Shown: positions 1-7,940 of the stretch, one piece after another
How the letters are laid out: each line of letters opens with the position of its first letter
Position numbering within the stretch: position 1 is the first letter of the stretch
Assembly: GCF_015845845.1 (NCBI RefSeq)
Contig: NZ_LDIG01000126.1
Span: 1 to 59,524, forward strand
Length of the DNA stretch: 59,524 nt
Direction of reading: 5' to 3'
Source of the DNA: Paenibacillus dendritiformis
Lineage (GTDB): Bacteria > Bacillota > Bacilli > Paenibacillales > Paenibacillaceae
The notes under the pieces: generated by a model
Seen by the model: only the letters and a program-made list of their open reading frames with translations
Told to the model about the DNA's origin: nothing
The model's database searches: none
Translations under genes and position numbers: made by a program

Positions 1-1357
1 GAGTCTGTAAAATAGTTTGTGTAAACTCCAAAACCTATTAAAATGGAACTAATAGAAAGGTTGGGAGAACACATGGGACTATGGACGAAAGAGCAACTAC
101 GAGCGTTTATTAAAGAGAACAAGCTCATGACCGCGAAAGATGCGCAAAACGCCTTGAAGGATCTGTTCGCCGAGACGATTCAGGAAATGCTGGAGGCCGA
201 GATGGACACGCATCTGGGCTATGAGAAGCATGAGAAAGCGGAGAAGACCACCTCCAATTCACGCAATGGCAAGAGCCGCAAGAAGATCACCAGTGAGTAT
301 GGGGAGCAAGAGATTTCGGTGCCCCGCGACCGGCAAGGTGAGTTCGAGCCACTGGTGGTGAAAAAGTATCAGTCGAACGTGACCGGCATTGAGGATCAGA
401 TCATTGCGCTCTATGCCAAGGGCGTAAGCACACGGGAGATTCAGGATCATCTCCAGCAGCTATACGGCATTGAGGTGTCCCCTACGCTTATCTCCAATGT
501 CACCAACAAGATCATGCCCCTGGTCAAAGAATGGCAAAACCGGCCGCTGCAAAGCGTGTATGCCGTTGTATTTTTGGACGCCATTCACTTTAAAGTGAAG
601 CAAGATGGCGCCATCGTCAATAAGGCGGCTTACATGGTCATCGGCATCGATTTGGATGGCAACAAGGATGTTCTGGGCATCTGGATCGGCGAGAATGAAT
701 CTGCAAAGTTCTGGCTGAGCGTGCTGAATGAGTTGAAGAATCGCGGCGTACAGGACATTCTCATTACGTGTGTGGACAACCTGACCGGCTTCTCGCAGGC
801 CATCACCGCATGCTATCCACAGACGGAGATTCAGAAATGCATCATTCATCAGATTCGCAATTCAACGCGCTATGTGTCCTACAAGGACCTAAAGAAGGTC
901 ACTGCCGATCTGAAGCCGATCTACAAGGCGAGCACGGAAGAAGCCGCTCTTGTGGAATTGGATCGCTTTGAAGAAGTCTGGGGAACGAAGTACCCGCTCA
1001 TTATCCGTTCCTGGCGCAACAATTGGGATGAGCTCGCGACCTTCTTCAAGTTTCCGCCAGAGATCCGTAAGTTGATTTATACCACAAACATCATCGAGAG
1101 CTACCATCGCCAACTTCGCAAAGTGACCAAGGGCAAGAGCATCTTCCCGACGGACGAGGCGTTGCTGAAGATGCTGTACCTGGCGACGATGGATGTGACT
1201 CGCAAATGGACGGGGCGCGTGCAGAACTGGGGACAAATCCTCCTCCAGCTCTCCATCTTCTTCCCGGATCGGGTCGGACAACATTTAAGCTAAGGGGCGA
1301 ACCGCCCCCGAGGGGGCTTCATCATCAATGCGTTTACACAAAACTCTTGACAGACCC
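1..1357 (+). mobile_element. IS256-family insertion sequence, apparently complete
   Basis: The element consists of one transposase gene between 26-bp imperfect inverted repeats at 1-26 and 1332-1357. About 20 of 26 positions match, including the perfect inner block GTTTACACAAA. The left repeat begins at the first base of the window, so the target duplication expected for this family (8-9 bp) cannot be tested. The element sits inside an alpha/beta-hydrolase frame that resumes directly at 1358. Confidence 0.85.
73..1293 (+). CDS. IS256-family (mutator-type) transposase
   Basis: This is a DDE transposase that cuts and pastes its own IS256-type element. The protein is about 406 aa, normal for the family. 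DDE-region landmarks are visible: VVFLDAIHFKVK for the first Asp, a central ITCVDNLTGF block for the second Asp, and TNIIESYHRQLRKVTKGK near the C-terminus carrying the Glu. The start at 73 is preferred because GGGAG lies 5 nt upstream and the N-terminus MGLWTKEQL fits the family. An in-frame ATG at 43 has no clear ribosome site. The frame is intact, so the element may still be active. Confidence 0.9.
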   Translation: MGLWTKEQLRAFIKENKLMTAKDAQNALKDLFAETIQEMLEAEMDTHLGYEKHEKAEKTTSNSRNGKSRKKITSEYGEQEISVPRDRQGEFEPLVVKKYQSNVTGIEDQIIALYAKGVSTREIQDHLQQLYGIEVSPTLISNVTNKIMPLVKEWQNRPLQSVYAVVFLDAIHFKVKQDGAIVNKAAYMVIGIDLDGNKDVLGIWIGENESAKFWLSVLNELKNRGVQDILITCVDNLTGFSQAITACYPQTEIQKCIIHQIRNSTRYVSYKDLKKVTADLKPIYKASTEEAALVELDRFEEVWGTKYPLIIRSWRNNWDELATFFKFPPEIRKLIYTTNIIESYHRQLRKVTKGKSIFPTDEALLKMLYLATMDVTRKWTGRVQNWGQILLQLSIFFPDRVGQHLS

Positions 1358-1602
1358 GACAAACTCTCTATTGGGATTACTACTGTTATGTGAAAGAACA
1401 TCCCATTGTTGCTTGGAATAATCCAACTTCAATTCTCTATGGTTCAGAAGATAACTTATGTGAGTTTGACGTTGTATCTGAATTTCAAAAACGTTTTAAC
1501 TGTAATTTGCAAGTAATGGAGAATGGAGAACACTATTTCCATTCTGAGGAACAGTTGCAGTATTTCAGACAATGGCTGAAAAAACATATTTACGTACGTT
1601 AA
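1358..1602 (+). pseudogene. 3' remnant of an alpha/beta hydrolase gene cut by the IS256 element
   Basis: The frame is open from the right edge of the insertion sequence to a TAA at 1602. It reads like the C-terminal third of a small alpha/beta hydrolase: a PTSILYGSEDN strand-turn bearing the usual late Asp, then NGEHYFHSEEQ with the catalytic His, then a terminal helix. The nucleophile region is missing and would lie beyond the left edge of the window. The fragment is clearly more AT-rich than the genes after 2 kb, which suggests transfer. A GTG at 1390 could give a 70-aa product but no function is expected. Confidence 0.7.
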
Positions 1603-1647
1603 ATGATAATAAAAAATGATTGATGTATAAATTTCTTTAAAAGCGAA

Positions 1648-1676
1648 TTAAGGGAAGTCAAAATGGCTTCCCTTAA
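1648..1676. terminator. Hairpin after the hydrolase remnant
   Basis: A 10-bp perfect stem, TTAAGGGAAG pairing with CTTCCCTTAA, with a 9-nt loop lies 45 bases after the hydrolase stop. A good U-tract is lacking on the plus strand, so this is either a weak terminator or simply an inverted repeat. Confidence 0.45.
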
Positions 1677-2006
1677 AAGTTATTTAATTTCAACATTGTT
1701 TTAAAACATCGCCCAAAAATAAAATATGGGTGGAAACAAACGAAGAAATGAATCCGAATACCCCAAGTGAAATTACATTTGAAAAATATAATAAAAATGC
1801 ATTGAAGCTGAAGCCGAGACCTAATTGGTCTGTGGGCAAATAGCGCAGCCCCTGCTGCCAGCAAGTAAAGTAGAACATTCCTGTTAGTCTTTATAACGTT
1901 TACGTACATATCGTTCACCTCACTCCCATCGTACGATGGGAATGAGATGTTTTCTGTTGAAAAATTGCTGACTTTGTCAGCAAGATTATGTGATTCGCAC
2001 ATTCTC
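1677..2006. other. AT-rich spacer with no convincing gene
   Basis: About 330 bases lie between the hydrolase remnant and the end of the ABC permease gene. A 62-codon frame on the minus strand (1690-1878) encodes a hydrophobic peptide, but no family is recognisable and the ribosome site is poor. A near-perfect 28-bp palindrome lies at 1919-1946 and is listed separately. Confidence 0.5.
1919..1946. repeat. 28-bp near-perfect palindrome
   Basis: The core CCCATCGTACGATGGG is a perfect 16-bp palindrome. It is extended outward with a single mismatched pair to 28 bp (CTCA at one end, TGAG at the other). It lies 60 bases past the stop of the ABC permease gene. With almost no loop and no U-tract it fits a protein-binding site or cruciform better than a terminator. 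Confidence 0.6.
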
Positions 2007-2753
2007 TTATTCTTCTGTCCGATTGCGGTACCGCTTGTAGGCGAGCGCCAGACACAGGACATGAAGGGCGATGCCCCAAGCGATGCTTCCTGCCGTCCCC
2101 CACGGCCCCGAAGCCGGAAATCCGGCTGCGGGCTCCGGCGTAAACAGATGCGTGACCCAATAGGTCGGCAGCCAGAAAAACGCGAGCCGCCAGGAAGCCG
2201 GGAGCACGTAAGCAAGCACCGGGAGGAAGACCGCGATCCCGCCCAGCTTGGACAGCGCCAAGCCTTCCACCTTGTTCGAGGCGCAGCCGGTCAGGAACAG
2301 AGCCATCAGCGGAACCTCCAGCATCAGCATCGGCATCGCGCCCAGTGCGGCCGCCGGGCTTAAGGGCATCCACCCGATGCTGACAGCCGCAAGCGCGAGA
2401 TACAGCCCGGCCAGCGCCAGCGGAACAACCATGCGCCGGAGCAAATAACCGCTCTTTCGCAATGGAGTCGCCGCAAAATAGTGCAGTACCCTCTCGTCCC
2501 GCTCATCCAGCATGAGCAGGCCGGCCATGACGCCGATCACGAGCGGAATGAGGAGCAGCCCGACGCCGGATATAATGCCGGCATGCTCCATCAGATGGAT
2601 TCCGGCTTGCCGTTCGAGCAGCTCAGCGGTCCACGGGACGCCGTATGCGAGCGCGGCGATCAGCAGGGCCGGGGCGGTCACGATGAACAGCATCATCGGA
2701 TCGCGGCCCATGTGCAGCAGGTCATAGCGAAAAAATTGCATCGTTCGACTCAT
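2007..2753 (-). CDS. ABC-2 type exporter permease (second permease)
   Basis: This 248-aa polytopic membrane protein has about six hydrophobic segments, starting with the span near residues 20-38. It has no catalytic motif. It is the last gene of a tetR-ATPase-permease-permease operon, an arrangement also seen in two-permease drug exporters such as the mycobacterial fluoroquinolone type. It probably pairs with the preceding permease to form a heterodimeric channel. The start is placed at the ATG preceded by AAGGAGG; the longer open frame would run into the upstream gene. The substrate cannot be read from the sequence. Confidence 0.8.
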   Translation of the reverse strand: MSRTMQFFRYDLLHMGRDPMMLFIVTAPALLIAALAYGVPWTAELLERQAGIHLMEHAGIISGVGLLLIPLVIGVMAGLLMLDERDERVLHYFAATPLRKSGYLLRRMVVPLALAGLYLALAAVSIGWMPLSPAAALGAMPMLMLEVPLMALFLTGCASNKVEGLALSKLGGIAVFLPVLAYVLPASWRLAFFWLPTYWVTHLFTPEPAAGFPASGPWGTAGSIAWGIALHVLCLALAYKRYRNRTEE

Positions 2754-2769
2754 CGTGTACCTCCTTCGT

Positions 2770-3513
2770 TCAGCAACGGTGCCGGAATAATTGAAGCGAC
2801 CGGAAGGCCCATGCATACGCCAGGCCGATCCAGACGACGAGACAGGCGGCTCCGAGGAGCAGCTCGCCGTCCGGCGCCGGCCGGAAGGCCGACTGGAGCA
2901 TCAGCAGCGATCCCGCAGCCGGCAGAGCACGGAGCAAGCCGCCTCCGTACAGGCCAAGAACCTCCCCGACAGGCAGCGTGAAGAAGACGCACAGGGGAAC
3001 GGAGCAGAAGAAGAACCCGTTCATCGTCCGGCAGCGGGCGGCCAGCCCCAGGCCGACCAGCGTAAAAAATACGGAGGTCAGCGCCACCCCGATCAGGAAC
3101 CAGCCCAGCCCCCGATGGAATCCGAAGGTGCTGACATGAATCAGGAGGCTGCTCCCCAAGGACAGCAGCATAAGAGATAACGTCTTCGATCCGATATAAG
3201 CGGACGGCGAATGCGGCGTCACGAACAAGGCTTCGTGAATATCCTGCCCCTTCTCCAGCAATACGAGCCCGCCGATGAAGAAGAAGCCGAGCATGCTCGG
3301 GTCCGAGAAGGTCAGGAGCAGATTCGCCGTCGCCCTGTACCCGGCCGGCAACTGATGAAGCAGGACAATATAGACCGTGCTCACCAGAGCATACGCGGTG
3401 TAGAACTGATGGCGCATCTGCAGCCGGATATCGCCCGTCAGCGCATGGCGGAAGCGGCGGACGGCACGGCGGAACGGGGTGAATCCCCGGTACTGAACGG
3501 CCGGCTGGTTCAT
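2770..3513 (-). CDS. ABC-2 type exporter permease (first permease)
   Basis: This 247-aa integral membrane protein has repeated hydrophobic stretches, for example around residues 40-60, 75-90, 105-125 and 135-165. Its ATG overlaps the stop of the ATPase gene in an ATGA quadruplet, so translation is probably coupled, and the next permease follows after 16 bases. The two permeases are of similar size and layout but not obvious duplicates. The likely role is the membrane half of an ABC exporter controlled by the TetR protein at the head of the operon. Confidence 0.8.
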   Translation of the reverse strand: MNQPAVQYRGFTPFRRAVRRFRHALTGDIRLQMRHQFYTAYALVSTVYIVLLHQLPAGYRATANLLLTFSDPSMLGFFFIGGLVLLEKGQDIHEALFVTPHSPSAYIGSKTLSLMLLSLGSSLLIHVSTFGFHRGLGWFLIGVALTSVFFTLVGLGLAARCRTMNGFFFCSVPLCVFFTLPVGEVLGLYGGGLLRALPAAGSLLMLQSAFRPAPDGELLLGAACLVVWIGLAYAWAFRSLQLFRHRC

Positions 3514-4364
3514 GTCAAAGCCCTCCCGGTCACTTCAATGAACAACTGGTCGAGGGACGCTTCCTGCGTATGCATCGTCTCAATCGCTCCGATCCGCAGC
3601 AGCCGCAAAAAGTCTTCATTGCGATCCAGACCGGCCAGCCCGAACTCCGCCCGCTTCCCGGATCCGTCCTCCCGGTACTCCACCCGGACCGTGCGCTTGC
3701 CGGCTCTCACCTTCAGGACGCGGGGAGAATCGATAAGGCGAATCTCGCCGTCGACGATGAAGGCGACCCGATCACAAAGCTCTTCCGCCGCGGCCATATT
3801 ATGCGTCGTGATGATGATTGTCTTACCCGCGGCCTTCTGCTCCAGAATGAGCTCCTTCACCAGAGCCGCATTGACCGGATCGAGCCCGGACGTCGGTTCG
3901 TCCAGGAAGAGAAGGCGGGGTCGGTGCAGCAGGGCCCGGCATAAATTGAGCCGCATCTTCATTCCCTTCGAATACTGTCCGACCTTCATGCCGGCATAGC
4001 TGTCGAGCCTGACCCGCGCCAGCATGCGCATCGGATCCTCGGTCTTCACGTCATAGAGCGAGGCGAACAGGCGCAGATTTTCCAGCGCGGTGAACCGGCT
4101 GTAGAAATTCGGAAATTCAAATGCGACCCCGATGCGATTGTAATAATCCCGGCCCTGCTGTTCCAGCGGCCGCCCCATAACCCGTACGGTCCCTTCATAG
4201 CGGGGCAGCGTGCCGATCAGTACTTTTTGCGTCGTGCTCTTGCCTGCTCCCGAGGGGCCGAGAAAGCCGAAAATCTCGCCCGGGGCAATTTCAAAGTCAA
4301 TCCCCTTCAACGTATAATCAGCCTGGCCCGGGTATTGGTACCGAAGCCCCTTCACCTCAATCAT
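3510..4364 (-). CDS. ABC exporter ATP-binding protein
   Basis: This 284-aa nucleotide-binding subunit has Walker A GPSGAGKST at residues 36-44 and Walker B LLFLDEPT near 151-158. The D-loop SGLD and the H-loop His in TTHN near 188 are also present. The ABC signature is YSKGMKMRL (about 131-139) in place of LSGGQ, a common variation in DrrA-like exporter ATPases. About 70 residues follow the H-loop and probably form a C-terminal regulatory domain. Both ends overlap neighbours by 4 bases (ATGA), linking it translationally to tetR upstream and the permease downstream. Confidence 0.88.
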   Translation of the reverse strand: MIEVKGLRYQYPGQADYTLKGIDFEIAPGEIFGFLGPSGAGKSTTQKVLIGTLPRYEGTVRVMGRPLEQQGRDYYNRIGVAFEFPNFYSRFTALENLRLFASLYDVKTEDPMRMLARVRLDSYAGMKVGQYSKGMKMRLNLCRALLHRPRLLFLDEPTSGLDPVNAALVKELILEQKAAGKTIIITTHNMAAAEELCDRVAFIVDGEIRLIDSPRVLKVRAGKRTVRVEYREDGSGKRAEFGLAGLDRNEDFLRLLRIGAIETMHTQEASLDQLFIEVTGRALT

Positions 4365-4984
4365 TCGTTCTCCCTCCGATCCGCTTCGATAATGAGCCCT
4401 TCGGCCATAAGTTCGATCAAGAGTTCCATCGTCTGTTCATAATAAGCTTCGCCGATCCGCTTCTTCTGCAGCGACAACAGAACGAAGGACCGGATCAGGC
4501 TGACTATCGCGTCGGGCGAACCGTTCCGCATCCAGCCTTGCCGCTGCCCTTCGGCCAGAAATGGATACAGTTCGTCATAATCGTCGCCGTAATGCCGCTC
4601 CAGCGTCTCGGGAGACAGCTTGCGGAACAGCGATTCCACCAGTTCCTCGTCATATAGCTGCTGCAAAAACGCATTTTGATCCAGCATGCGCAGCGATTCT
4701 TGAAGAAAGCGACGGAACCGTTCCCGGGTCATCGGCGAATCAGTCTGCAGATAGACAGCGGATAAATGGCGGCGGACCGCCTGCTCCTCTTCCTCCAGCA
4801 GCTCGAAATACAGCTCTTCCTTCGAAGGGTAGAACAAATAAAACGTGCCCTGTGCCACGCCGACCGCTTTGGTCAGATCGGCAACGCTCGTCTTTTTCAA
4901 GCCGAACACCGTAAACAGCTGCTTCCCTTTATCCTTCAGATCCTGTCTGATCTTTTCCTTCTCCTGCTTGCTGAAGCGCGGCAT
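4361..4984 (-). CDS. TetR-family regulator of the ABC exporter operon
   Basis: This 207-aa repressor-like protein has an N-terminal helix-turn-helix covering about residues 10-55 (LFTVFGLKKTSVADLTKAVGVAQ, then GTFYLFYPSKEEL), the classic TetR pattern. The all-helical C-terminal part should bind a ligand. The start is set at the ATG preceded by AAGGAGA; the upstream extension has no support. It is the first gene of the operon and overlaps the ATPase gene by 4 bases, so it probably represses itself and the exporter. An inverted repeat 22-47 bases upstream of its start is a good operator candidate. Confidence 0.88.
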   Translation of the reverse strand: MPRFSKQEKEKIRQDLKDKGKQLFTVFGLKKTSVADLTKAVGVAQGTFYLFYPSKEELYFELLEEEEQAVRRHLSAVYLQTDSPMTRERFRRFLQESLRMLDQNAFLQQLYDEELVESLFRKLSPETLERHYGDDYDELYPFLAEGQRQGWMRNGSPDAIVSLIRSFVLLSLQKKRIGEAYYEQTMELLIELMAEGLIIEADRRENE

Positions 4985-5006
4985 AACGATCTCTCCTTGT
5001 GAATAT

Positions 5007-5031
5007 ATGAATATTTTTATTTTATATTCAT
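5007..5031. promoter_or_regulatory. Candidate TetR operator
   Basis: ATGAATAT (5007-5014) and ATATTCAT (5024-5031) form perfect 8-bp inverted arms around a 9-base AT-rich spacer. The site lies 22-47 bases upstream of the tetR start on its 5' side, where an autorepressor would bind. Assignment to this TetR protein is inference from position and symmetry. Confidence 0.55.
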
Positions 5032-5313
5032 AATTAAACGGCATTCCTTTCCTCTTGTCAACCCGGCGGTTCATCTCGCTTTCATCTGCGTCACCTGTGG
5101 AACGCGTCCCCTTCCCGTCCGCCATCCCGCCTATATTCAATCCTCTGCTGCTTGAATCATAGGTCTGCATTCCGGGTAAATACCGGACATGTCATGCCGT
5201 TCGATGCCCCGAAGACGACATTTTTTTGGAGAAAGGCAAGAAAATTGAAGAAACATGTAACTTTTTCGGGTTATCCACGTTATAAACTAGTAGTAAAGGA
5301 GGTTGTCGGTTCA

Positions 5314-5811
5314 ATGCAAGCTACTCTTCGTACATTGGGCATGATTATGTTAATAGGAGCTCTGGTGGCGTCGATCAGCCTTCCGGCATCGGCCGCCAAG
5401 GAGAAAGACAAGTCCCGGGCGGCGAAGCTCACGCCCGAACCCGTCAGCGTTCTGGTCGTCGACAAGGATGGCGAACCGATAACAGAGAACGGACTTCTGA
5501 TCGACAGCAAGACCTATGTGCCCATTATGGATATCAGTGAGGCATTCCAGTTCAAGGTCCGGTGGGAAGCCATCAGCCACACCGTATATATCGATGGCCC
5601 CGAGGATGATATCGCCTGGAACTCGCTTACCAATAAGATGAAAGTCAACGGCAAGGATACGAAGCTGACCACGCTTCCCAAAGTGATCAAAGGCAAAACC
5701 TATGTGCCGATTCAACTGCTGCACGACGTATTTCTGTTCGATTTCACCTGGGAAGGCAAGTCAAGAACCGTTACGCTCTGGTATGAGCCGCAGCCTTATT
5801 ATTCCGAATAA
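5314..5811 (+). CDS. Secreted copper-amine-oxidase-N-like (stalk) domain protein
   Basis: This is a 165-aa exported protein. A signal peptide covers about residues 1-27 (hydrophobic core, then PASAA). The rest resembles the copper amine oxidase N-terminal or stalk repeat found in many Paenibacillus surface proteins: two related segments with the pattern K-TYVP followed by F-F-W (SKTYVPIMDI.. and GKTYVPIQLL..), each ending in a V-V/T strand. Such domains are non-catalytic and wall-associated. The start is the ATG 11 bases after AAAGGAGG. It is a single-gene unit closed by a strong terminator. Confidence 0.8.
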   Translation: MQATLRTLGMIMLIGALVASISLPASAAKEKDKSRAAKLTPEPVSVLVVDKDGEPITENGLLIDSKTYVPIMDISEAFQFKVRWEAISHTVYIDGPEDDIAWNSLTNKMKVNGKDTKLTTLPKVIKGKTYVPIQLLHDVFLFDFTWEGKSRTVTLWYEPQPYYSE

Positions 5812-5846
5812 TCCGTATGCCGCCGACAGCAGGACGGCGGACGCAG

Positions 5847-5878
5847 AACAGGACCGGACTCTTCCGGTCCTGTTTTTT
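5847..5878 (+). terminator. Rho-independent terminator
   Basis: A 12-bp perfect stem (AACAGGACCGGA with its complement) has a 4-base loop and is followed by a run of T. It closes the stalk-domain gene. Confidence 0.9.
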
Positions 5879-6109
5879 GGCGTGCTCTTTGCCTGACATG
5901 AACCGAAAGACCCGCTTCTGCCGCCGCTCCAGGCCGGGAATCGGCGCTTTCCTTGACGTTCTTCATGAAAATTTATCCCAAATGGGAATATATAGAGACG
6001 AGTTGGCATTTTTATAGAATGATAGGGTATACACCGATGGCCGCATCGCTGCCGCTTCATCGTCTCCGCCGGCCAGGTGGACCACTTCATACCAAGAGAG
6101 GGGTACGCT

Positions 6110-7816
6110 ATGCGAATGAGACGTAAATCCATGCTGGCCATGCTGACACTATTATTGGTTGTAAGCGCTTATATTAGCGCTTGTGGCGGCAGCGGCCAAG
6201 ACGCCAACTCTTCCTCGCCTCCGACGAACAATGAAAAGCAGGCTGATCCGTCGTCCGGAGACCAGACCGAAGCGCCGAAAGAGCAAGTCTTCCGCTTCAA
6301 TCTGCACTCCAACCCACCGACGCTCGATCCCGGACTGGCGCAGGATACGGTGGCGCACGCCGTGCTCATCGGACTGTTCGAAGGGTTAACGCGGAGCAGC
6401 GAGAGCGGAGAAGCCGTCCCGGGCACCGCCGAGAAGTGGGAAATATCTCCCGACGGCACCAAGTACACCTTCCATTTGCGGAAGGACGCGAAATGGTCGA
6501 ACGGAGATCCCGTAACGGCGGCAGACTTCGAGTTCTCCTGGAAACGGGTGCTTGATCCGAAGACCGAGCCGGCGCCGCCGTACGCCTACCAGTTGTACTA
6601 TATCAAGGGCGCGGAAGCATACAACACCGGACAGAGCACCGATCCGAACTCGGTAGCCATCAAGGCTGTCGATGCCAACACGCTCGAGGTCGAGCTGGAG
6701 CATTCCACTCCGTATTTTTTAAGCCTGCTTTCTTTTCAGACCTATTTCCCGGTTCATTCCTCCGTCAAAGACAATCCGAAATGGGCATCTGAGGCGAGCA
6801 CCATTATTTCGAACGGCCCGTTCAAAATCAGCGAATGGAAGCAGCAAAGCTCGCTGGAGATGGTGAAAAATGAGCATTACTACGGCAAGGATGAAATTAA
6901 ATTCACCAAGGTGCAGATGTCCATGGTCGCCGATTCGGGATCGGAGCTGAACATGTACGAGACCGACCAGATTGATTATGCCGGCATGCCGACCGGACGC
7001 GTTCCGAATGAACAAATTCCGATCTTGAAGGAAACGAAGCCGGACGAACTGGAGATCAAGGGCATCGCCTCCAGCTACTACTATTTGTTCAACAACCAAC
7101 AAGAGCCGTTCAACAACGTCAACATCCGCAAAGCGCTGTCAATGGCGATCGACCGCCAGCTGATTGTCGACAAGGTGACTCTCGGCGGACAGCTGCCCGC
7201 ATTCGGGATCGTTCCTCCGGGAATCGTGGGCGAGAAGGACGAATTCCGCAACGAGCACAAGGACGATTATTTCACAGAAAATATAGAGGAAGCGAAGGCA
7301 TTGCTGCAGAAGGGGCTCAGCGAGCTGGGACTATCCGCCATGCCTGAAATTACGCTCGCCTACAATACCGATGAGAGCCACAAACAGGTGGCCGAGGCCG
7401 TCGCCGACATGTGGAGCAAAAATCTCGGCATCAAAGTGAAAATCGAGAATCAGGAATGGGGCGTCTTCCTGAAGAACCGCACCGCGCTCAACTATCAGAT
7501 GGCCAGGGCCGGATGGCAGACCGACTACAACGACCCGATGTCCTTCATCGATCTGTACACGACCGGAAGCGGCAACAATGATATCGGCTACAGCAATCCG
7601 GAATTCGACAAGCTCGTCCGTGAGGCGAAGCAATCGTTGGATAATAAGGAAAGGATGGAATTGATGGCGAAGGCGGAGCACATGTTGATCGATCAGGATC
7701 AGGCCATTCTTCCGCTGTACTACTATACGAGCGTCGGGTTGAAGAAGCCGTACCTCAAGAACGTGTTTATCGACTATCAGGGAATGATCAACTACAGCCG
7801 GGGTTATTTCGAATAA
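6110..7816 (+). CDS. oppA: Oligopeptide ABC transporter substrate-binding lipoprotein
   Basis: This 568-aa extracellular receptor is of the SBP_bac_5 (OppA/DppE) family. It has a lipoprotein signal with lipobox ISAC followed by a Ser/Gly-rich linker. The family hallmark near the start of the mature domain (NLHSNPPTLDPGLAQD) is present, as are the WSNGDPVTAADFEFSWKR block and AMDR-type motif IRKALSMAIDRQ. The start is the ATG preceded by AGAGGGG. It heads a five-gene importer operon in the order A-B-C-D-F. The symbol is by family and order; peptide preference (oligo or di) is not known. A cre-like site overlaps the signal-peptide codons. Confidence 0.9.
   Translation: MRMRRKSMLAMLTLLLVVSAYISACGGSGQDANSSSPPTNNEKQADPSSGDQTEAPKEQVFRFNLHSNPPTLDPGLAQDTVAHAVLIGLFEGLTRSSESGEAVPGTAEKWEISPDGTKYTFHLRKDAKWSNGDPVTAADFEFSWKRVLDPKTEPAPPYAYQLYYIKGAEAYNTGQSTDPNSVAIKAVDANTLEVELEHSTPYFLSLLSFQTYFPVHSSVKDNPKWASEASTIISNGPFKISEWKQQSSLEMVKNEHYYGKDEIKFTKVQMSMVADSGSELNMYETDQIDYAGMPTGRVPNEQIPILKETKPDELEIKGIASSYYYLFNNQQEPFNNVNIRKALSMAIDRQLIVDKVTLGGQLPAFGIVPPGIVGEKDEFRNEHKDDYFTENIEEAKALLQKGLSELGLSAMPEITLAYNTDESHKQVAEAVADMWSKNLGIKVKIENQEWGVFLKNRTALNYQMARAGWQTDYNDPMSFIDLYTTGSGNNDIGYSNPEFDKLVREAKQSLDNKERMELMAKAEHMLIDQDQAILPLYYYTSVGLKKPYLKNVFIDYQGMINYSRGYFE
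6160..6173. promoter_or_regulatory. cre-like (CcpA) site inside the start of oppA
   Basis: TGTAAGCGCTTATA matches the catabolite-responsive-element consensus at all but one fixed position and has a palindromic core AAGCGCTT. It lies 50 bases after the oppA start, where CcpA would act as a roadblock. It could also be chance within signal-peptide codons. Confidence 0.35.
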
Positions 7817-7840
7817 CGGCGCTGCTCGCGCTCTCCCGGT

Positions 7841-7895
7841 ATGAAGTCCGTCCGGGATGCACCTGGCCAATTGCCGGTGCGTCCCGCTTCTTCAT
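7841..7895. promoter_or_regulatory. Intercistronic stem-loop between receptor and permease genes
   Basis: GGGATGCACC (7854-7863) pairs with GGTGCGTCCC (7876-7885) with one G-T pair, and ATGAAG (7841-7846) pairs outside it with CTTCAT (7890-7895). There is no U-tract. Such hairpins after a binding-protein gene often stabilise its mRNA or give partial termination, producing more receptor than permease. This role is inferred. Confidence 0.55.
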
Positions 7896-7940
7896 ATCCC
7901 GTGCGGAATGAATGAACCTGACTAGGAGGAGGATGCATCC

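Noticed and set aside
1690-1878. 62-aa hydrophobic minus-strand peptide
   Set aside because: Overlapping frames are equally open, the composition is AT-rich and no family is recognisable.
2007-4984. Naming the ABC operon as a fluoroquinolone exporter
   Set aside because: Only the gene layout matches; substrate cannot be read from sequence.
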